DNA from: Oxalicibacterium solurbis
GTDB taxonomy: Bacteria; Pseudomonadota; Gammaproteobacteria; Burkholderiales; Burkholderiaceae_D
Assembly (NCBI RefSeq): GCF_014635845.1
Contig: NZ_BMDP01000003.1
Coordinates: 558,001 to 622,000, forward strand
Direction: 5' to 3'
Length of the DNA stretch: 64,000 nt
Part shown: piece after piece, positions 9,461-18,346 of the stretch
How positions within the stretch are numbered: the stretch's first letter is position 1
Layout: each line of letters begins with the position of its first letter
The notes under the pieces: generated by a model
Told to the model about the DNA's origin: nothing
What the model saw: only the letters and a program-made list of their open reading frames with translations
The model's database searches: none
Program-made: the position numbers and the translations under genes

Positions 9461-9495
9461 AAAAGCGCCTTCCGGATTCCGGCAGGCGCTTTTTT
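9461..9495 (+). terminator. intrinsic terminator of the porin-glnK-amtB operon
   Basis: AAGCGCCT (9463-9470) pairs with AGGCGCTT (9484-9491), with further T residues to 9495. It lies 30 bases after the amtB stop. Confidence 0.9.
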
Positions 9496-9624
9496 CATAT
9501 GGACCTTTAAAATTTGCATAACGACCCTAATCTGCATAGACCGGATCAATCGAATCCGGAGGCGCGATCGGAATTTCCGTTTAGAATCAAGCGCCTGCAA
9601 AGATAGTCAACGCCAAAGGTTTAT

Positions 9625-10923
9625 ATGGTTCCGCACCTCGTCACCGCCCTGAACGGCCCGCTGCTCGATCTGGAAAAGAAGATTCTCACCGCCACGCCGG
9701 CCATCGAGCGCTGGTTCCGCCTCGAATGGCAGGAACACACGCCGCCTTTTTACTGTTCGGTGGATTTGCGCAATGCGGGTTTCAAGCTGGCGCCGGTCGA
9801 TACCAACCTGTTCCCGGGCGGTTTCAACAATCTGTCGCCGGAAATGCTGCCGCTGGCCGTGCAGTCGGCGATGGCCGCCATCGAGAAATATTGCCCGGAT
9901 GCCAAGAATTTGCTGATGATTCCGGAAGGCCATACGCGCAACACCTTCTATCTGCAGAACGTCGCGCGGCTGATGCAGATCTTCCGCCAGACGGGATTGA
10001 ATGTGCGCCTCGGTTCGCTGTCGCCGGACGTCAAGAAACCGACGCCGATCGAATTGCCCGACGGCAGTACGCTGACGCTGGAACCGCTGGAACGCTCCGC
10101 CAACGGCCGCCGCGTCGGCCTGAAGAATTTCGATCCGTGCACGATCCTGCTGAACAACGACCTGTCGTCCGGCCTGCCATCCATCCTGGAAAACATTCAC
10201 GAACAGAACCTGCTGCCGCCGCTGCATGCCGGCTGGGCTGTGCGCCGCAAGACCAATCACTTCGCCGCCTACGATGAAGTGGTCAAGAAATTTGCCAAGC
10301 TGATCGACGTCGATCCGTGGATGCTCAATCCCTTCTTCATGAAATGTGACGGCATCGACTTCAACGACCATACCGGCGAGGAATGCCTGGCTGCCAACGT
10401 CGACACGCTGCTGGCGAAGATGCGCAAGAAGTACAAGGAATACGGCATCAAGGAAAAACCGTTCGTCGTCGTCAAGGCCAATGCCGGCACCTACGGCATG
10501 GGCATCATGACCGTGCACGATGCGGCCGAGGTCAAGGACCTGAATCGCAAGCAGCGTAACAAGATGGCCGTGCTGAAGGACGGGCTGGAAGTGACCGACG
10601 TCATCATCCAGGAAGGCGTGCCGACCTTCGAGCACATCAACGAATCGGTGGCCGAACCGGTGGTCTACATGATCGACCGCTACGTCGTCGGCGGTTTCTA
10701 CCGCGTGCACGCCGATCGCGGCAATCACGAGAACCTGAATGCGCCGGGTGCGCATTTCGTGCCGCTGGCGTTCGCGCACCAGCATGCGCTGCCGGATTAC
10801 CAGGCCAAGCCGGGCACGGCTGCGCCGAACCGCTTCTACATCTACGGCGTGGTGGCGCGGCTGGCGCTGCTGGCCGCTTCGCTGGAAATGGAAAAGACCG
10901 ATCCGAATCCGGAAGTGTATTGA
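9625..10923 (+). CDS. gshA: glutamate-cysteine ligase (proteobacterial GshA type)
   Basis: A 432-residue enzyme that joins glutamate and cysteine with ATP, the first step of glutathione synthesis. The sequence (MVPHLVTALNGPLLDLEKKI, PVDTNLFPGGFNN, VVKANAGTYGMGIMTV) belongs to the beta/acidithiobacillus-type GshA family and is unlike the E. coli enzyme; the KANAGTYGMG segment looks like an ATP-grasp-style nucleotide loop. AAAGG precedes the ATG. The next gene is gshB, so the pathway is encoded in sequence, 118 bases apart. Confidence 0.95.
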   Translation: MVPHLVTALNGPLLDLEKKILTATPAIERWFRLEWQEHTPPFYCSVDLRNAGFKLAPVDTNLFPGGFNNLSPEMLPLAVQSAMAAIEKYCPDAKNLLMIPEGHTRNTFYLQNVARLMQIFRQTGLNVRLGSLSPDVKKPTPIELPDGSTLTLEPLERSANGRRVGLKNFDPCTILLNNDLSSGLPSILENIHEQNLLPPLHAGWAVRRKTNHFAAYDEVVKKFAKLIDVDPWMLNPFFMKCDGIDFNDHTGEECLAANVDTLLAKMRKKYKEYGIKEKPFVVVKANAGTYGMGIMTVHDAAEVKDLNRKQRNKMAVLKDGLEVTDVIIQEGVPTFEHINESVAEPVVYMIDRYVVGGFYRVHADRGNHENLNAPGAHFVPLAFAHQHALPDYQAKPGTAAPNRFYIYGVVARLALLAASLEMEKTDPNPEVY

Positions 10924-11041
10924 GCCTAGCGATTCGGCATGCGGCAACGGGCCGCCGTATCGAACAATCCGCTTGATGGCACAATGGCATATTCCACGCC
11001 GGCGGTTTGAAACCGTCGCGAGATTTTCCGGGATGCATTGA

Positions 11042-11995
11042 ATGAAACTGGCTTTCATCGCCGATCCGCTGGACGGCTTCAAGATTTACAAGGACACCAC
11101 CTACGCGATGATGGCGGAGGCGGCGCGCCGCGGTCATGCGATCCATGTCCTGCAGCACAAGGACATGGCGTTCGAGGGCGGCCGCGTGGTGGCGAATGCG
11201 GCACGCGTGACGCTGACCGGCGATCCGGACGACTGGTATCGCATGGATGCGCCGCTGGAGCGCGAACTGACGTGGTTCGACGCGGTGCTGGAACGCACCG
11301 ATCCGCCGTTCAACATGGAATACATCTACGCGACCTATCTGCTGGAATTGGCGGAAAAGCAGGGCGCGCGCATTTTCAACAAGCCGGAAGCGATCCGCGA
11401 TTTCAACGAAAAGCTGGCGATCGCGCAATTCCCGCAATTCATCGCGCCGACGCTGGTGACCGCCGATGCGGCGCGCATTCGCGCTTTCCACCACCAGCAT
11501 CGCGACATCATCCTGAAGCCGCTGGACGGCATGGGCGGCATCGGCATCTTCCGCGTGAAGGACGATGCGATGAACCTTGGTTCCATCATCGAGACGCTCA
11601 CGCACAACGGCCGCCAGACCATCATGGTGCAGCGCTATATTCCGGAGATCACGCAGGGCGACAAGCGCATCCTGCTGATCGGCGGCGAAGTCGTGCCGTA
11701 TTGCCTGGCGCGCATTCCGCAGGGCACCGAGATCCGCGGCAATCTGGCTGTCGGCGGCATCGGCGTGGCGCGCGAGATTTCGGCGCGCGACCGCGAGATC
11801 GGTTCCGCGCTGGCGCCGGTTCTGCTGCAGCGCGGCCTGTTGCTGGTAGGATTGGACGCCATCGGCGACTGGATGACCGAATTGAACGTCACCAGCCCGA
11901 CCTGCTTCCAGGAAATCCGGCAGCAGACGGGGTTCGACGTCGCTGCGATGTTCGTCGATGCGCTGGAAAAACACGCCGCAACGTGGAATGCCTGA
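11042..11995 (+). CDS. gshB: glutathione synthase
   Basis: A 317-residue ATP-grasp enzyme that adds glycine to gamma-glutamylcysteine. The N-terminal domain starts MKLAFIADPLDGFKIYKDTT. The ATP-grasp core has ILKPLDGMGGIGIFRV (phosphate loop), QRYIPEI and the metal-binding end LLVGLDAIGDWMTELNVTSP. Length is normal for GshB. It follows gshA and precedes the PTS genes by 62 bases on the same strand. Confidence 0.97.
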   Translation: MKLAFIADPLDGFKIYKDTTYAMMAEAARRGHAIHVLQHKDMAFEGGRVVANAARVTLTGDPDDWYRMDAPLERELTWFDAVLERTDPPFNMEYIYATYLLELAEKQGARIFNKPEAIRDFNEKLAIAQFPQFIAPTLVTADAARIRAFHHQHRDIILKPLDGMGGIGIFRVKDDAMNLGSIIETLTHNGRQTIMVQRYIPEITQGDKRILLIGGEVVPYCLARIPQGTEIRGNLAVGGIGVAREISARDREIGSALAPVLLQRGLLLVGLDAIGDWMTELNVTSPTCFQEIRQQTGFDVAAMFVDALEKHAATWNA

Positions 11996-12057
11996 CGGCA
12001 TGTGCACGAAAACGGCATTGAAGCGTTAAGTTGAAGCGTTGAAGGGTAGGTAAACCG

Positions 12058-12465
12058 ATGGTCGGGATTCTGTTGTTGACGCATGCACCGCTCGGACAGG
12101 CATTCATTTCTGCGGCGACGCATGTGTTCCGTACCGCCCCGGAACGGCTGACGGCGCTCGACGTCGTCGCCGATCAGGATCCGCGCGAAGTGGAGCGGCT
12201 CGCAAAGGAGGCGATCGCGAAGCTGGATGACGGTTCCGGTGTGCTGGTGATCACCGACGTGATGGGCGGCACGCCGTCCAACTGCACGCTGGGTTTGTGC
12301 AATGCCGAGAACGTGGCAATCATCGCCGGCATCAGCCTGCCGATGCTGCTGCGAGCAATCACTTACCGCAACGATACGCTCGACGTCGTGGTGGAAATGG
12401 CGCTGGCCGGCGGCCAGGGAGGAGCGGTCCGGGTGGACAACCGCGTCCGGCTGGCGCCGAACTGA
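12058..12465 (+). CDS. PTS mannose/fructose-type EIIA domain protein
   Basis: A 135-residue single-domain EIIA of the mannose family. The phospho-acceptor is His9 in LLLTHAPLG, and the family signature TDVMGGTPSN is present. It receives phosphate from HPr. It is followed by ptsH (27 bases) and ptsI, but no EIIB, EIIC or EIID gene is in the neighbourhood, so this phosphorelay is probably regulatory and not a sugar uptake system. The ribosome binding site is AGGGTAGG before the ATG. The two genes upstream make glutathione, an arrangement repeated across Burkholderiales. Confidence 0.93.
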   Translation: MVGILLLTHAPLGQAFISAATHVFRTAPERLTALDVVADQDPREVERLAKEAIAKLDDGSGVLVITDVMGGTPSNCTLGLCNAENVAIIAGISLPMLLRAITYRNDTLDVVVEMALAGGQGGAVRVDNRVRLAPN

Positions 12466-12492
12466 ATTCGCAACATAAAGCTAGAAGAAAAA

Positions 12493-12762
12493 ATGATCGA
12501 ACAGGAAATCGAAATCATCAACAAGCTGGGCCTGCATGCACGCGCATCGGCCAAGCTGACGCAACTGGCAGCCAAGTACAAGAGCGAAGTCTGGATGACG
12601 CGCAACAAGCGCCGCGTCAACGCCAAATCCATCATGGGCGTGATGATGCTGGCCGCCGGCAAGGGTGCCAAGGTCACGCTGGAAACCAATGGCCCCGACG
12701 AGCAGGAATGTTTCGACGCGATCGAACTGCTGATCAAGGATAAATTCGGCGAAGGCGAATAA
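12493..12762 (+). CDS. ptsH: phosphocarrier protein HPr
   Basis: An 89-residue HPr. His15 in NKLGLHARAS is the phospho-acceptor from Enzyme I, and Ser46 in NAKSIMGVMML is the position modified by HPr kinase in bacteria that have one. It shuttles phosphate from PtsI to the EIIA protein encoded just upstream. An AGAAGA-type site lies before the ATG; ptsI follows after 79 bases. Confidence 0.97.
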   Translation: MIEQEIEIINKLGLHARASAKLTQLAAKYKSEVWMTRNKRRVNAKSIMGVMMLAAGKGAKVTLETNGPDEQECFDAIELLIKDKFGEGE

Positions 12763-12841
12763 AACCCGACGCTCGGCGCCGCTTGCATCAGCAATTGCGC
12801 GCATGTATTTACTGCACCACGTTCACCGAACAGACACTTCG

Positions 12842-14581
12842 ATGACATCATTCACGTTACACGGCATCCCGGTTTCGCGCGGCATCGCCATCGGCCGCGC
12901 GCACCTGCTTGCGCCCGCCGCGCTCGATGTCGAGCATTACCTGATTGCCGAAGACAAGGTCGAGGCCGAGGTCGCGCGCCTGCAATCCGCGCTGGCGGCC
13001 GTGCGCACAGAATTGCAGACGTTGTGGAGCGAATTGCCGAAGGAAGCGCCGGCCGAACTGGGCGCTTTCATCGACGTCCATGCGTTGATCCTGTCCGATC
13101 CGATGATTGCCGACGTGCCGCTCGACATCATTCGCACGCGCCACTACAACGCCGAATGGGCGCTGGTGACGCAGATCGAGGAGCTGTCGTCGCAGTTCGA
13201 GGAAATCGAGGATGCCTATCTGCGCGAACGCAAGGCCGATGTCGAACAGGTCGGCGAGCGTATCCTGAAGCAGCTGATGGGCAGCGCCAGCCTGTTGCCG
13301 AAGAATGTCGACGGCGACGGACCGCACATGATCGTCGTCTCGCACGACATCTCGCCGGCCGACATGCTGCAATTTCGTGATCGTGCATTCAGCGGCTTCA
13401 TCACCGATGTCGGCGGCCAGAACTCGCATACCGCGATCGTCGCGCGCAGCCTCGATATTCCGGCTACCGTCGGCGTGTCGTTCGCCTCCGCGCTGATCCG
13501 GCAGGGCGACTGGATCATCATCGACGGCGATGCCGGCGTGGTGGTGGTCGATCCGGCGCCCATTGTGCTCGACCAGTATCGCGATAGACAGGCGCGCCAG
13601 CTGCGCGAACGCAAGAAGCTCGGCAAGCTGAAGAAGATGCCGTCCGTCACGCTGGACGGCACGCCGGTCACGCTGCTGGCGAACATCGAATTCCCCGACG
13701 ATTGCGTACATGCGCTGGAAGGCAGCGCGCACGGCATCGGCCTGTTTCGTTCCGAATTCCTGTTCATGAATCGCGCGGCGAACGAGTTGCCGACCGAAGA
13801 AGAACAGTTTCATTCGTACAAGCAGGCGGTGATCGCAATGAAGGGGCGGCCGGTTACGATCCGCACGCTGGACATCGGTTCCGACAAGCCGATCGACGAG
13901 GACGAGCAGACGTCGCTTAACCCTGCACTCGGCTTGCGCGCGATTCGCTATTGCCTGGCCGAGCCGCAGATGTTCATGACGCAGCTGCGCGCGATCCTGC
14001 GCGCTTCCGCGTTCGGCCCGATCAAGCTGCTGATTCCGATGTTGTCGCATGCCTTCGAAATCGATCAGACGCTGGCGCTGATCGAGCAGGCCAAGGCGCA
14101 ATTGCGCACCGAGAAGATCAAGTTCGATGCCGAGATTCGGATCGGCGCAATGATCGAAGTGCCGGGCGCGGCGTTGGCGCTGCCGATGTTCATCAAGCGG
14201 CTGGATTTCCTGTCGATCGGCACTAACGACCTGATCCAGTACACGCTGGCGATCGATCGCGTCGATCACGAGGTCGCGCATCTGTACAACCCGCTGCATC
14301 CATCCGTGCTGTTCCTGCTGTCGACAACGATTGCGATGGCGGCCAAGGCGGAAGTGCCGATTTCGGTGTGCGGCGAGATGGCCGGCGACATCAAGATGAC
14401 GCGCTTGCTGCTGGGCATGGGTTTGCGGGAATTTTCGATGCATCCGGCACAATTGCTGTCGGTGAAGAACGAAATCCTCAACAGCGACCTGTCGGTGCTG
14501 GAGCCGGCCACGCGCAAGATTCTGCGCAGCTACGAACCGCAAGTGATCGCCGAGGCGGTCGAGCGCCTGCAGACGCTGTAA
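12842..14581 (+). CDS. ptsI: phosphoenolpyruvate-protein phosphotransferase (Enzyme I)
   Basis: A 579-residue Enzyme I from MTSFTLHGIPVSRG at 12842; an in-frame ATG at 12803 would add 13 residues not seen in the family. The active-site histidine is His196 in GGQNSHTAIVARS. The C-terminal PEP-binding barrel carries GIGLFRSEFLF, SIGTNDLIQYTLA and the catalytic cysteine in ISVCGEMAGD. It starts the phosphorelay EI-HPr-EIIA encoded by the three adjacent genes. No strong ribosome binding site is seen. Confidence 0.96.
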   Translation: MTSFTLHGIPVSRGIAIGRAHLLAPAALDVEHYLIAEDKVEAEVARLQSALAAVRTELQTLWSELPKEAPAELGAFIDVHALILSDPMIADVPLDIIRTRHYNAEWALVTQIEELSSQFEEIEDAYLRERKADVEQVGERILKQLMGSASLLPKNVDGDGPHMIVVSHDISPADMLQFRDRAFSGFITDVGGQNSHTAIVARSLDIPATVGVSFASALIRQGDWIIIDGDAGVVVVDPAPIVLDQYRDRQARQLRERKKLGKLKKMPSVTLDGTPVTLLANIEFPDDCVHALEGSAHGIGLFRSEFLFMNRAANELPTEEEQFHSYKQAVIAMKGRPVTIRTLDIGSDKPIDEDEQTSLNPALGLRAIRYCLAEPQMFMTQLRAILRASAFGPIKLLIPMLSHAFEIDQTLALIEQAKAQLRTEKIKFDAEIRIGAMIEVPGAALALPMFIKRLDFLSIGTNDLIQYTLAIDRVDHEVAHLYNPLHPSVLFLLSTTIAMAAKAEVPISVCGEMAGDIKMTRLLLGMGLREFSMHPAQLLSVKNEILNSDLSVLEPATRKILRSYEPQVIAEAVERLQTL

Positions 14582-14730
14582 TCCATTGCAGCGCAATGCA
14601 GGTGCCCCGATCGGCACTGTGCAGCCTGCGTTGCGGACTGTTCGCGCGATTGCCATTTTCATATTGCTTGCAGCATCGATGGCCGGCCTGGCCGTTTGAC
14701 GCGGCGGAGCGACTTGTTTATTCTTACGTC

Positions 14731-14783
14731 ATTGCGCCGATTTGACACCAGCTTGCGGGCGCACAACAAATACGGCTAAAGCG
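14731..14783 (+). promoter_or_regulatory. SAM-II-type riboswitch upstream of metX
   Basis: The leader reads TGCGCC (14733-14738), then GATTTGACACCAGCTTGCG, then GGCGCA (14758-14763), then CAACAAATACGGCTAAAG. TGCGCC and GGCGCA pair perfectly as P1. The conserved blocks GATTT-A (loop) and ATAAATG-AGCTAAA-like (here ACAAATACGGCTAAAG) match the known SAM-II aptamer of metX/metA leaders in order, spacing and sequence. SAM-II forms a pseudoknot when SAM binds. A terminator follows at 14808, so binding probably favours termination before metX. Confidence 0.85.
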
Positions 14784-14807
14784 CGTGCTCGAAACGAGTC
14801 CCGAATT

Positions 14808-14842
14808 AGCCCGAACGTCCAAGCGCCGTCGGGCTTTTTTGT
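14808..14842 (+). terminator. terminator in the metX leader (riboswitch expression platform)
   Basis: AGCCCGA (14808-14814) pairs with TCGGGCT (14829-14835), followed by a T run to about 14842 with more T-rich sequence after it. It lies between the SAM-II aptamer and metX, 73 bases before the ATG. Confidence 0.85.
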
Positions 14843-14914
14843 TTTTTGCGCAATTTTTTGCAAATCGGGAAACCGTGGCCTGCACGTCGAATGGCGTTTC
14901 TCCTGATGGATAAC

Positions 14915-16099
14915 ATGAGTTCTCTCGGAATCGTTTCCCCGCAATCGATGTTCTTCCCCGAACCGCTACCGTTGCAGAGCGGTGCGGAGATTGCCGATTA
15001 CACGCTCGTCTACGAAACCTACGGCACGCTGAATGCGGATCGCTCGAATGCCATTCTCATCTGCCATGCGCTGAATGCCTCGCATCACATCGCCGGCCGT
15101 TACGGCGAGGATGCAAGCAGCGTCGGTTGGTGGGACAACATGGTCGGCCCCGGCAAGCCGGTGGATACCGACAAATTCTTCGTCATCGGCGTCAACAATC
15201 TCGGTTCCTGTTTCGGCTCGACCGGCCCGATGCACACCAATCCGGCGACCGGCAAACCTTATGGTGCGCACTTCCCGGTCATCACGGTGGAAGACTGGGT
15301 GCAGGCGCAGGCGCGCCTGGCCGATCGTCTGGGCATCGAACAATTCGCGGCTGTGATGGGCGGTTCGCTCGGCGGCATGCAGGCGCTGAGCTGGAGCATC
15401 CTGTTTCCGCAGCGCCTGCGGCATTGCATCGTGATCGCATCGACGCCCAAATTGTCGACGCAGAACATCGCGTTTGACGACGTGGCGCGGCAGGCGATTC
15501 TGACCGATCCGGATTTTCATGGCGGCGATTTCTACGCGCACGGTGTGGTGCCGAAGAACGGCCTGCGCGTGGCGCGCATGATCGGCCATATCACCTATCT
15601 GTCGGACGATGTGATGGCCGCCAAGTTCGGCCGCGACCTGCGCTCCGGCAAATACCAGTTCGGTTACGGCATCGATTTCGAGATCGAATCGTATCTGCGC
15701 TATCAGGGCGACAAGTTTTCCGAATACTTCGATGCGAATACCTATCTGCTGATCACGAAGGCACTCGATTATTTCGATCCGGCCCGTGATTTCGGCGGCG
15801 ACCTGACGAAGACGCTGGAAAACACGCAAGCGGAATTCCTGCTCGTCTCGTTCACGACCGACTGGCGTTTTGCGCCCGAGCGCAGCCGCGAGATCGTCGA
15901 GGCACTGGTCAACAATCGCCGCAAGGTGAGCTACGCCGAGATCGATGCGCCGCACGGCCACGACGCCTTCCTGCTGGACGATGCGCGTTACATGAATGCT
16001 GTGCGTTCCTATTTCGGCAACATGTGGCAGCAGATGCAGCAGCAGCAACAGCAGCCGCAACTACAGCCGAAAAACACGACGGAAGGAGCGCGCGCATGA
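14915..16099 (+). CDS. metX: homoserine O-acyltransferase (acetyl/succinyl) MetX
   Basis: A 394-residue alpha/beta-hydrolase-fold enzyme that acylates homoserine for methionine synthesis. The triad is visible: Ser151 in [10 protein letters not shown], Asp316 in FTTDWRFAP and His349 in [10 protein letters not shown]. Start chosen at [11 protein letters not shown], the usual family start; ATGs at 14906 and 14891 are alternatives. The C-terminus carries an unusual glutamine-rich tail ([13 protein letters not shown]) encoded by CAG/CAA repeats. The gene is controlled by the riboswitch upstream and overlaps metW by 4 bases (ATGA). Confidence 0.95.
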   Translation: MSSLGIVSPQSMFFPEPLPLQSGAEIADYTLVYETYGTLNADRSNAILICHALNASHHIAGRYGEDASSVGWWDNMVGPGKPVDTDKFFVIGVNNLGSCFGSTGPMHTNPATGKPYGAHFPVITVEDWVQAQARLADRLGIEQFAAVMGGSLGGMQALSWSILFPQRLRHCIVIASTPKLSTQNIAFDDVARQAILTDPDFHGGDFYAHGVVPKNGLRVARMIGHITYLSDDVMAAKFGRDLRSGKYQFGYGIDFEIESYLRYQGDKFSEYFDANTYLLITKALDYFDPARDFGGDLTKTLENTQAEFLLVSFTTDWRFAPERSREIVEALVNNRRKVSYAEIDAPHGHDAFLLDDARYMNAVRSYFGNMWQQMQQQQQQPQLQPKNTTEGARA

Positions 16100-16698
16100 A
16101 CTTCGGGGAATTGAGCGGCTTCCGTCCGGACCTTGCCTTCATCGCACACTGGGTGAAGAAGGAATCGCATGTGCTGGATCTCGGCTGCGGCGACGGTGTG
16201 ATGCTCGACTATCTGCAGACGGACAAGGACTGCAGCGGCTACGGCATCGAGATCGACGACGTGATGATTCCAAAATGCATCGCGCGCGGCGTGCAGGTCA
16301 TCCAGCGCGATCTGGAATCGGGCCTGTCCATCTTCGACGACAACGCCTTCGACACGGTGCTCTGCCTGTCCGCATTGCAGATGATGAAGAACGTGGAAGG
16401 CGTGCTGCGCGACATCGCGCGCGTCGGCCGCGATGCGATCGTGTCGTTCCCGAATTTTGCCTACTGGCCGCATCGCATTGCATTGCTGCGCGGCCGCATG
16501 CCGGTATCGAAAAGCCTGCCGTACGACTGGTACGACACGCCCAACCTGCGCTGCGCGACGATCCGCGATTTCGAAGAACTGGCAGCCGAAGTCGGCCTGC
16601 AGGTCGTCGAATGCGTGGCGCTGGATGACGGCAAGCCGGTACAATTTCTGCCGAACTGGCGCGGCAGCCTCGCGGTATTTCGTTTGCGGAAAATCTAG
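16096..16698 (+). CDS. metW: methionine biosynthesis protein MetW
   Basis: A 200-residue SAM-methyltransferase-fold protein starting [16 protein letters not shown], whose ATG overlaps the metX stop. Motif I is [12 protein letters not shown], and [11 protein letters not shown] and [11 protein letters not shown] are MetW signatures. MetW partners MetX; it is needed for full homoserine acylation activity in related bacteria, and a methyltransferase activity has not been shown. Translational coupling with metX fits a two-subunit complex. It converges on the AmpG-like gene. Confidence 0.94.
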   Translation: MNFGELSGFRPDLAFIAHWVKKESHVLDLGCGDGVMLDYLQTDKDCSGYGIEIDDVMIPKCIARGVQVIQRDLESGLSIFDDNAFDTVLCLSALQMMKNVEGVLRDIARVGRDAIVSFPNFAYWPHRIALLRGRMPVSKSLPYDWYDTPNLRCATIRDFEELAAEVGLQVVECVALDDGKPVQFLPNWRGSLAVFRLRKI

Positions 16699-16710
16699 GC
16701 GTTACTTCTT

Positions 16711-18093
16711 TTAAATCGGATCGCTGTCTTCTGCCGCATCGTTTTTCGCCGCATCGCCTTCCACCATTGCACTGGTAGAAGGAACGATACGCGAGGCAAG
16801 CCATAGCAGGATGATGACCGGCACGCCGAGCAGTGCGGTGCCGGTGAAGAAGTTGGCGTAGCCGAAGGCATCCACATAGACGCCCGAATAGCCGGCCAGG
16901 AATTTCGGCAGCAGCAGCATGATCGAGCTGAACAGCGCGTATTGCGTGGCCGAATAGCTGATGTTGGTCAGGCTCGACAGATAGGCGATGAAGGCGGCGC
17001 TGGCGATGCCGCTGGCCAGATTGTCTGCCGACACCACCGCCACCAGTGCCGTCACGTCATGGCCATGTCCCGCCAGCCACGCGAACAGCAGATTGGTCAG
17101 CGCACTCAGTACCGCACCCAGCGCGAGAATGCGCATCATGCCGAAGCGTATCGACAGTGCGCCGCCGATGAAGGCGCCGGCCAGCGTCATCACGATGCCG
17201 AACACCTTGGTCACGGCCGCCACTTCATCCTTCGTGTAACCCATGTCGACATAGAACGGATTGGCCATGATGCCCATCACCACGTCGCTGATGCGATAGA
17301 TCGCGATCAGCGCGAGGATGGTGACGGCCTGCCAGCGATAACGGACCAGGAAATCGCGGAACGGGCCGATGACGGCATCATCCAGCCAGGCCGCCGCATT
17401 CTTGGCTGGCGGCAGCAGCCGGCGCGCCGGTTCCGGCGACAGGAAAACCGTGATCGTGCCAACCAGCATCGAGGCTGCCATCGCCAGATAGGCGACGCGC
17501 CATGCACCTTGTTGATACCCGTCTATGCCGGCCACTTCGGCGCGCGCGGCAATCCACAGTACGCCGGCGCCGGCCCAGATCATCGCCAGCCGGTAGCCGG
17601 TCTGGTAGCTGGCCGCCAGCGCCGCCTGTTTGTCGGTAGCGGCCGATTCGATGCGAAAGGCGTCGAGCGCTATATCCTGCGTGGCGGAGCCAAAAGCCAC
17701 CATCAATGCGCACCAGACGACCGGCTCCAGTGCCGTATGCGGATCGTTGGTCGCCATGCCGACGAGCCCGGCCATGATCGCCAGTTGCGACAACAGCAGC
17801 CAGCTGCGGCGGCGGCCCATGGTGCGTGTCAGAAACGGTATCGGCAGGCGATCGACCAGCGGCGCCCATGCCCACTTGAACGCATAGGCGAGGCCGACCC
17901 AGCTCAGGTAGCCGATGGTGCTGCGGTCGATGCCGGCTTCGCGCAGCCAGAAGCTGAGCGTACCCAGCACCAGCATCAGCGGCAGGCCGGCGGAAAAGCC
18001 GAGGAACAGCATGCGCAGCGCGGCGGGTTCGCGGTAGACCTTCAGCGTGTCCCACCAGGCACGTCTTGCTGCGCCGCTGTTGCGAAAAATCAT
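16711..18093 (-). CDS. AmpG-type MFS muropeptide permease
   Basis: A 460-residue inner-membrane transporter, start chosen at MIFRNSGAARRAWWDTLKVY; longer in-frame readings add only non-membrane residues. The AmpG signatures SAGLPLMLVLGTLSFWLRE, IGYLSWVGLAYAFKWAWAP and ATQDIALDAFRIE are present and about 12-13 hydrophobic segments can be counted. AmpG imports anhydro-muropeptides for cell wall recycling and indirectly sets beta-lactamase induction. It is divergent from the molybdate/sulfate transporter gene, 253 bases away. Confidence 0.85.
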   Translation of the reverse strand: MIFRNSGAARRAWWDTLKVYREPAALRMLFLGFSAGLPLMLVLGTLSFWLREAGIDRSTIGYLSWVGLAYAFKWAWAPLVDRLPIPFLTRTMGRRRSWLLLSQLAIMAGLVGMATNDPHTALEPVVWCALMVAFGSATQDIALDAFRIESAATDKQAALAASYQTGYRLAMIWAGAGVLWIAARAEVAGIDGYQQGAWRVAYLAMAASMLVGTITVFLSPEPARRLLPPAKNAAAWLDDAVIGPFRDFLVRYRWQAVTILALIAIYRISDVVMGIMANPFYVDMGYTKDEVAAVTKVFGIVMTLAGAFIGGALSIRFGMMRILALGAVLSALTNLLFAWLAGHGHDVTALVAVVSADNLASGIASAAFIAYLSSLTNISYSATQYALFSSIMLLLPKFLAGYSGVYVDAFGYANFFTGTALLGVPVIILLWLASRIVPSTSAMVEGDAAKNDAAEDSDPI

Positions 18094-18346
18094 GTCTGCC
18101 TGTCCAGGGTCGAGTGCGGGATCGAATGAAGCGCCGGCATGTGGCCGGCAGTGTGCGATGCTGACACAAGCGCCGGGATGCGGCAAGCGAGCATGACCAT
18201 GGCCGCGCGGCTTGTCGTACGGGGGAGCCTGCGGGTTATTGCACGCCGGTCATTGCGTGCCGTTCATTACACGCGGCTCTTTACGATTTATCATGGCGCA
18301 TCCTTGGCATTTCCTTCACACCTTTCGCGAGGCAGCCAGCTTATCC

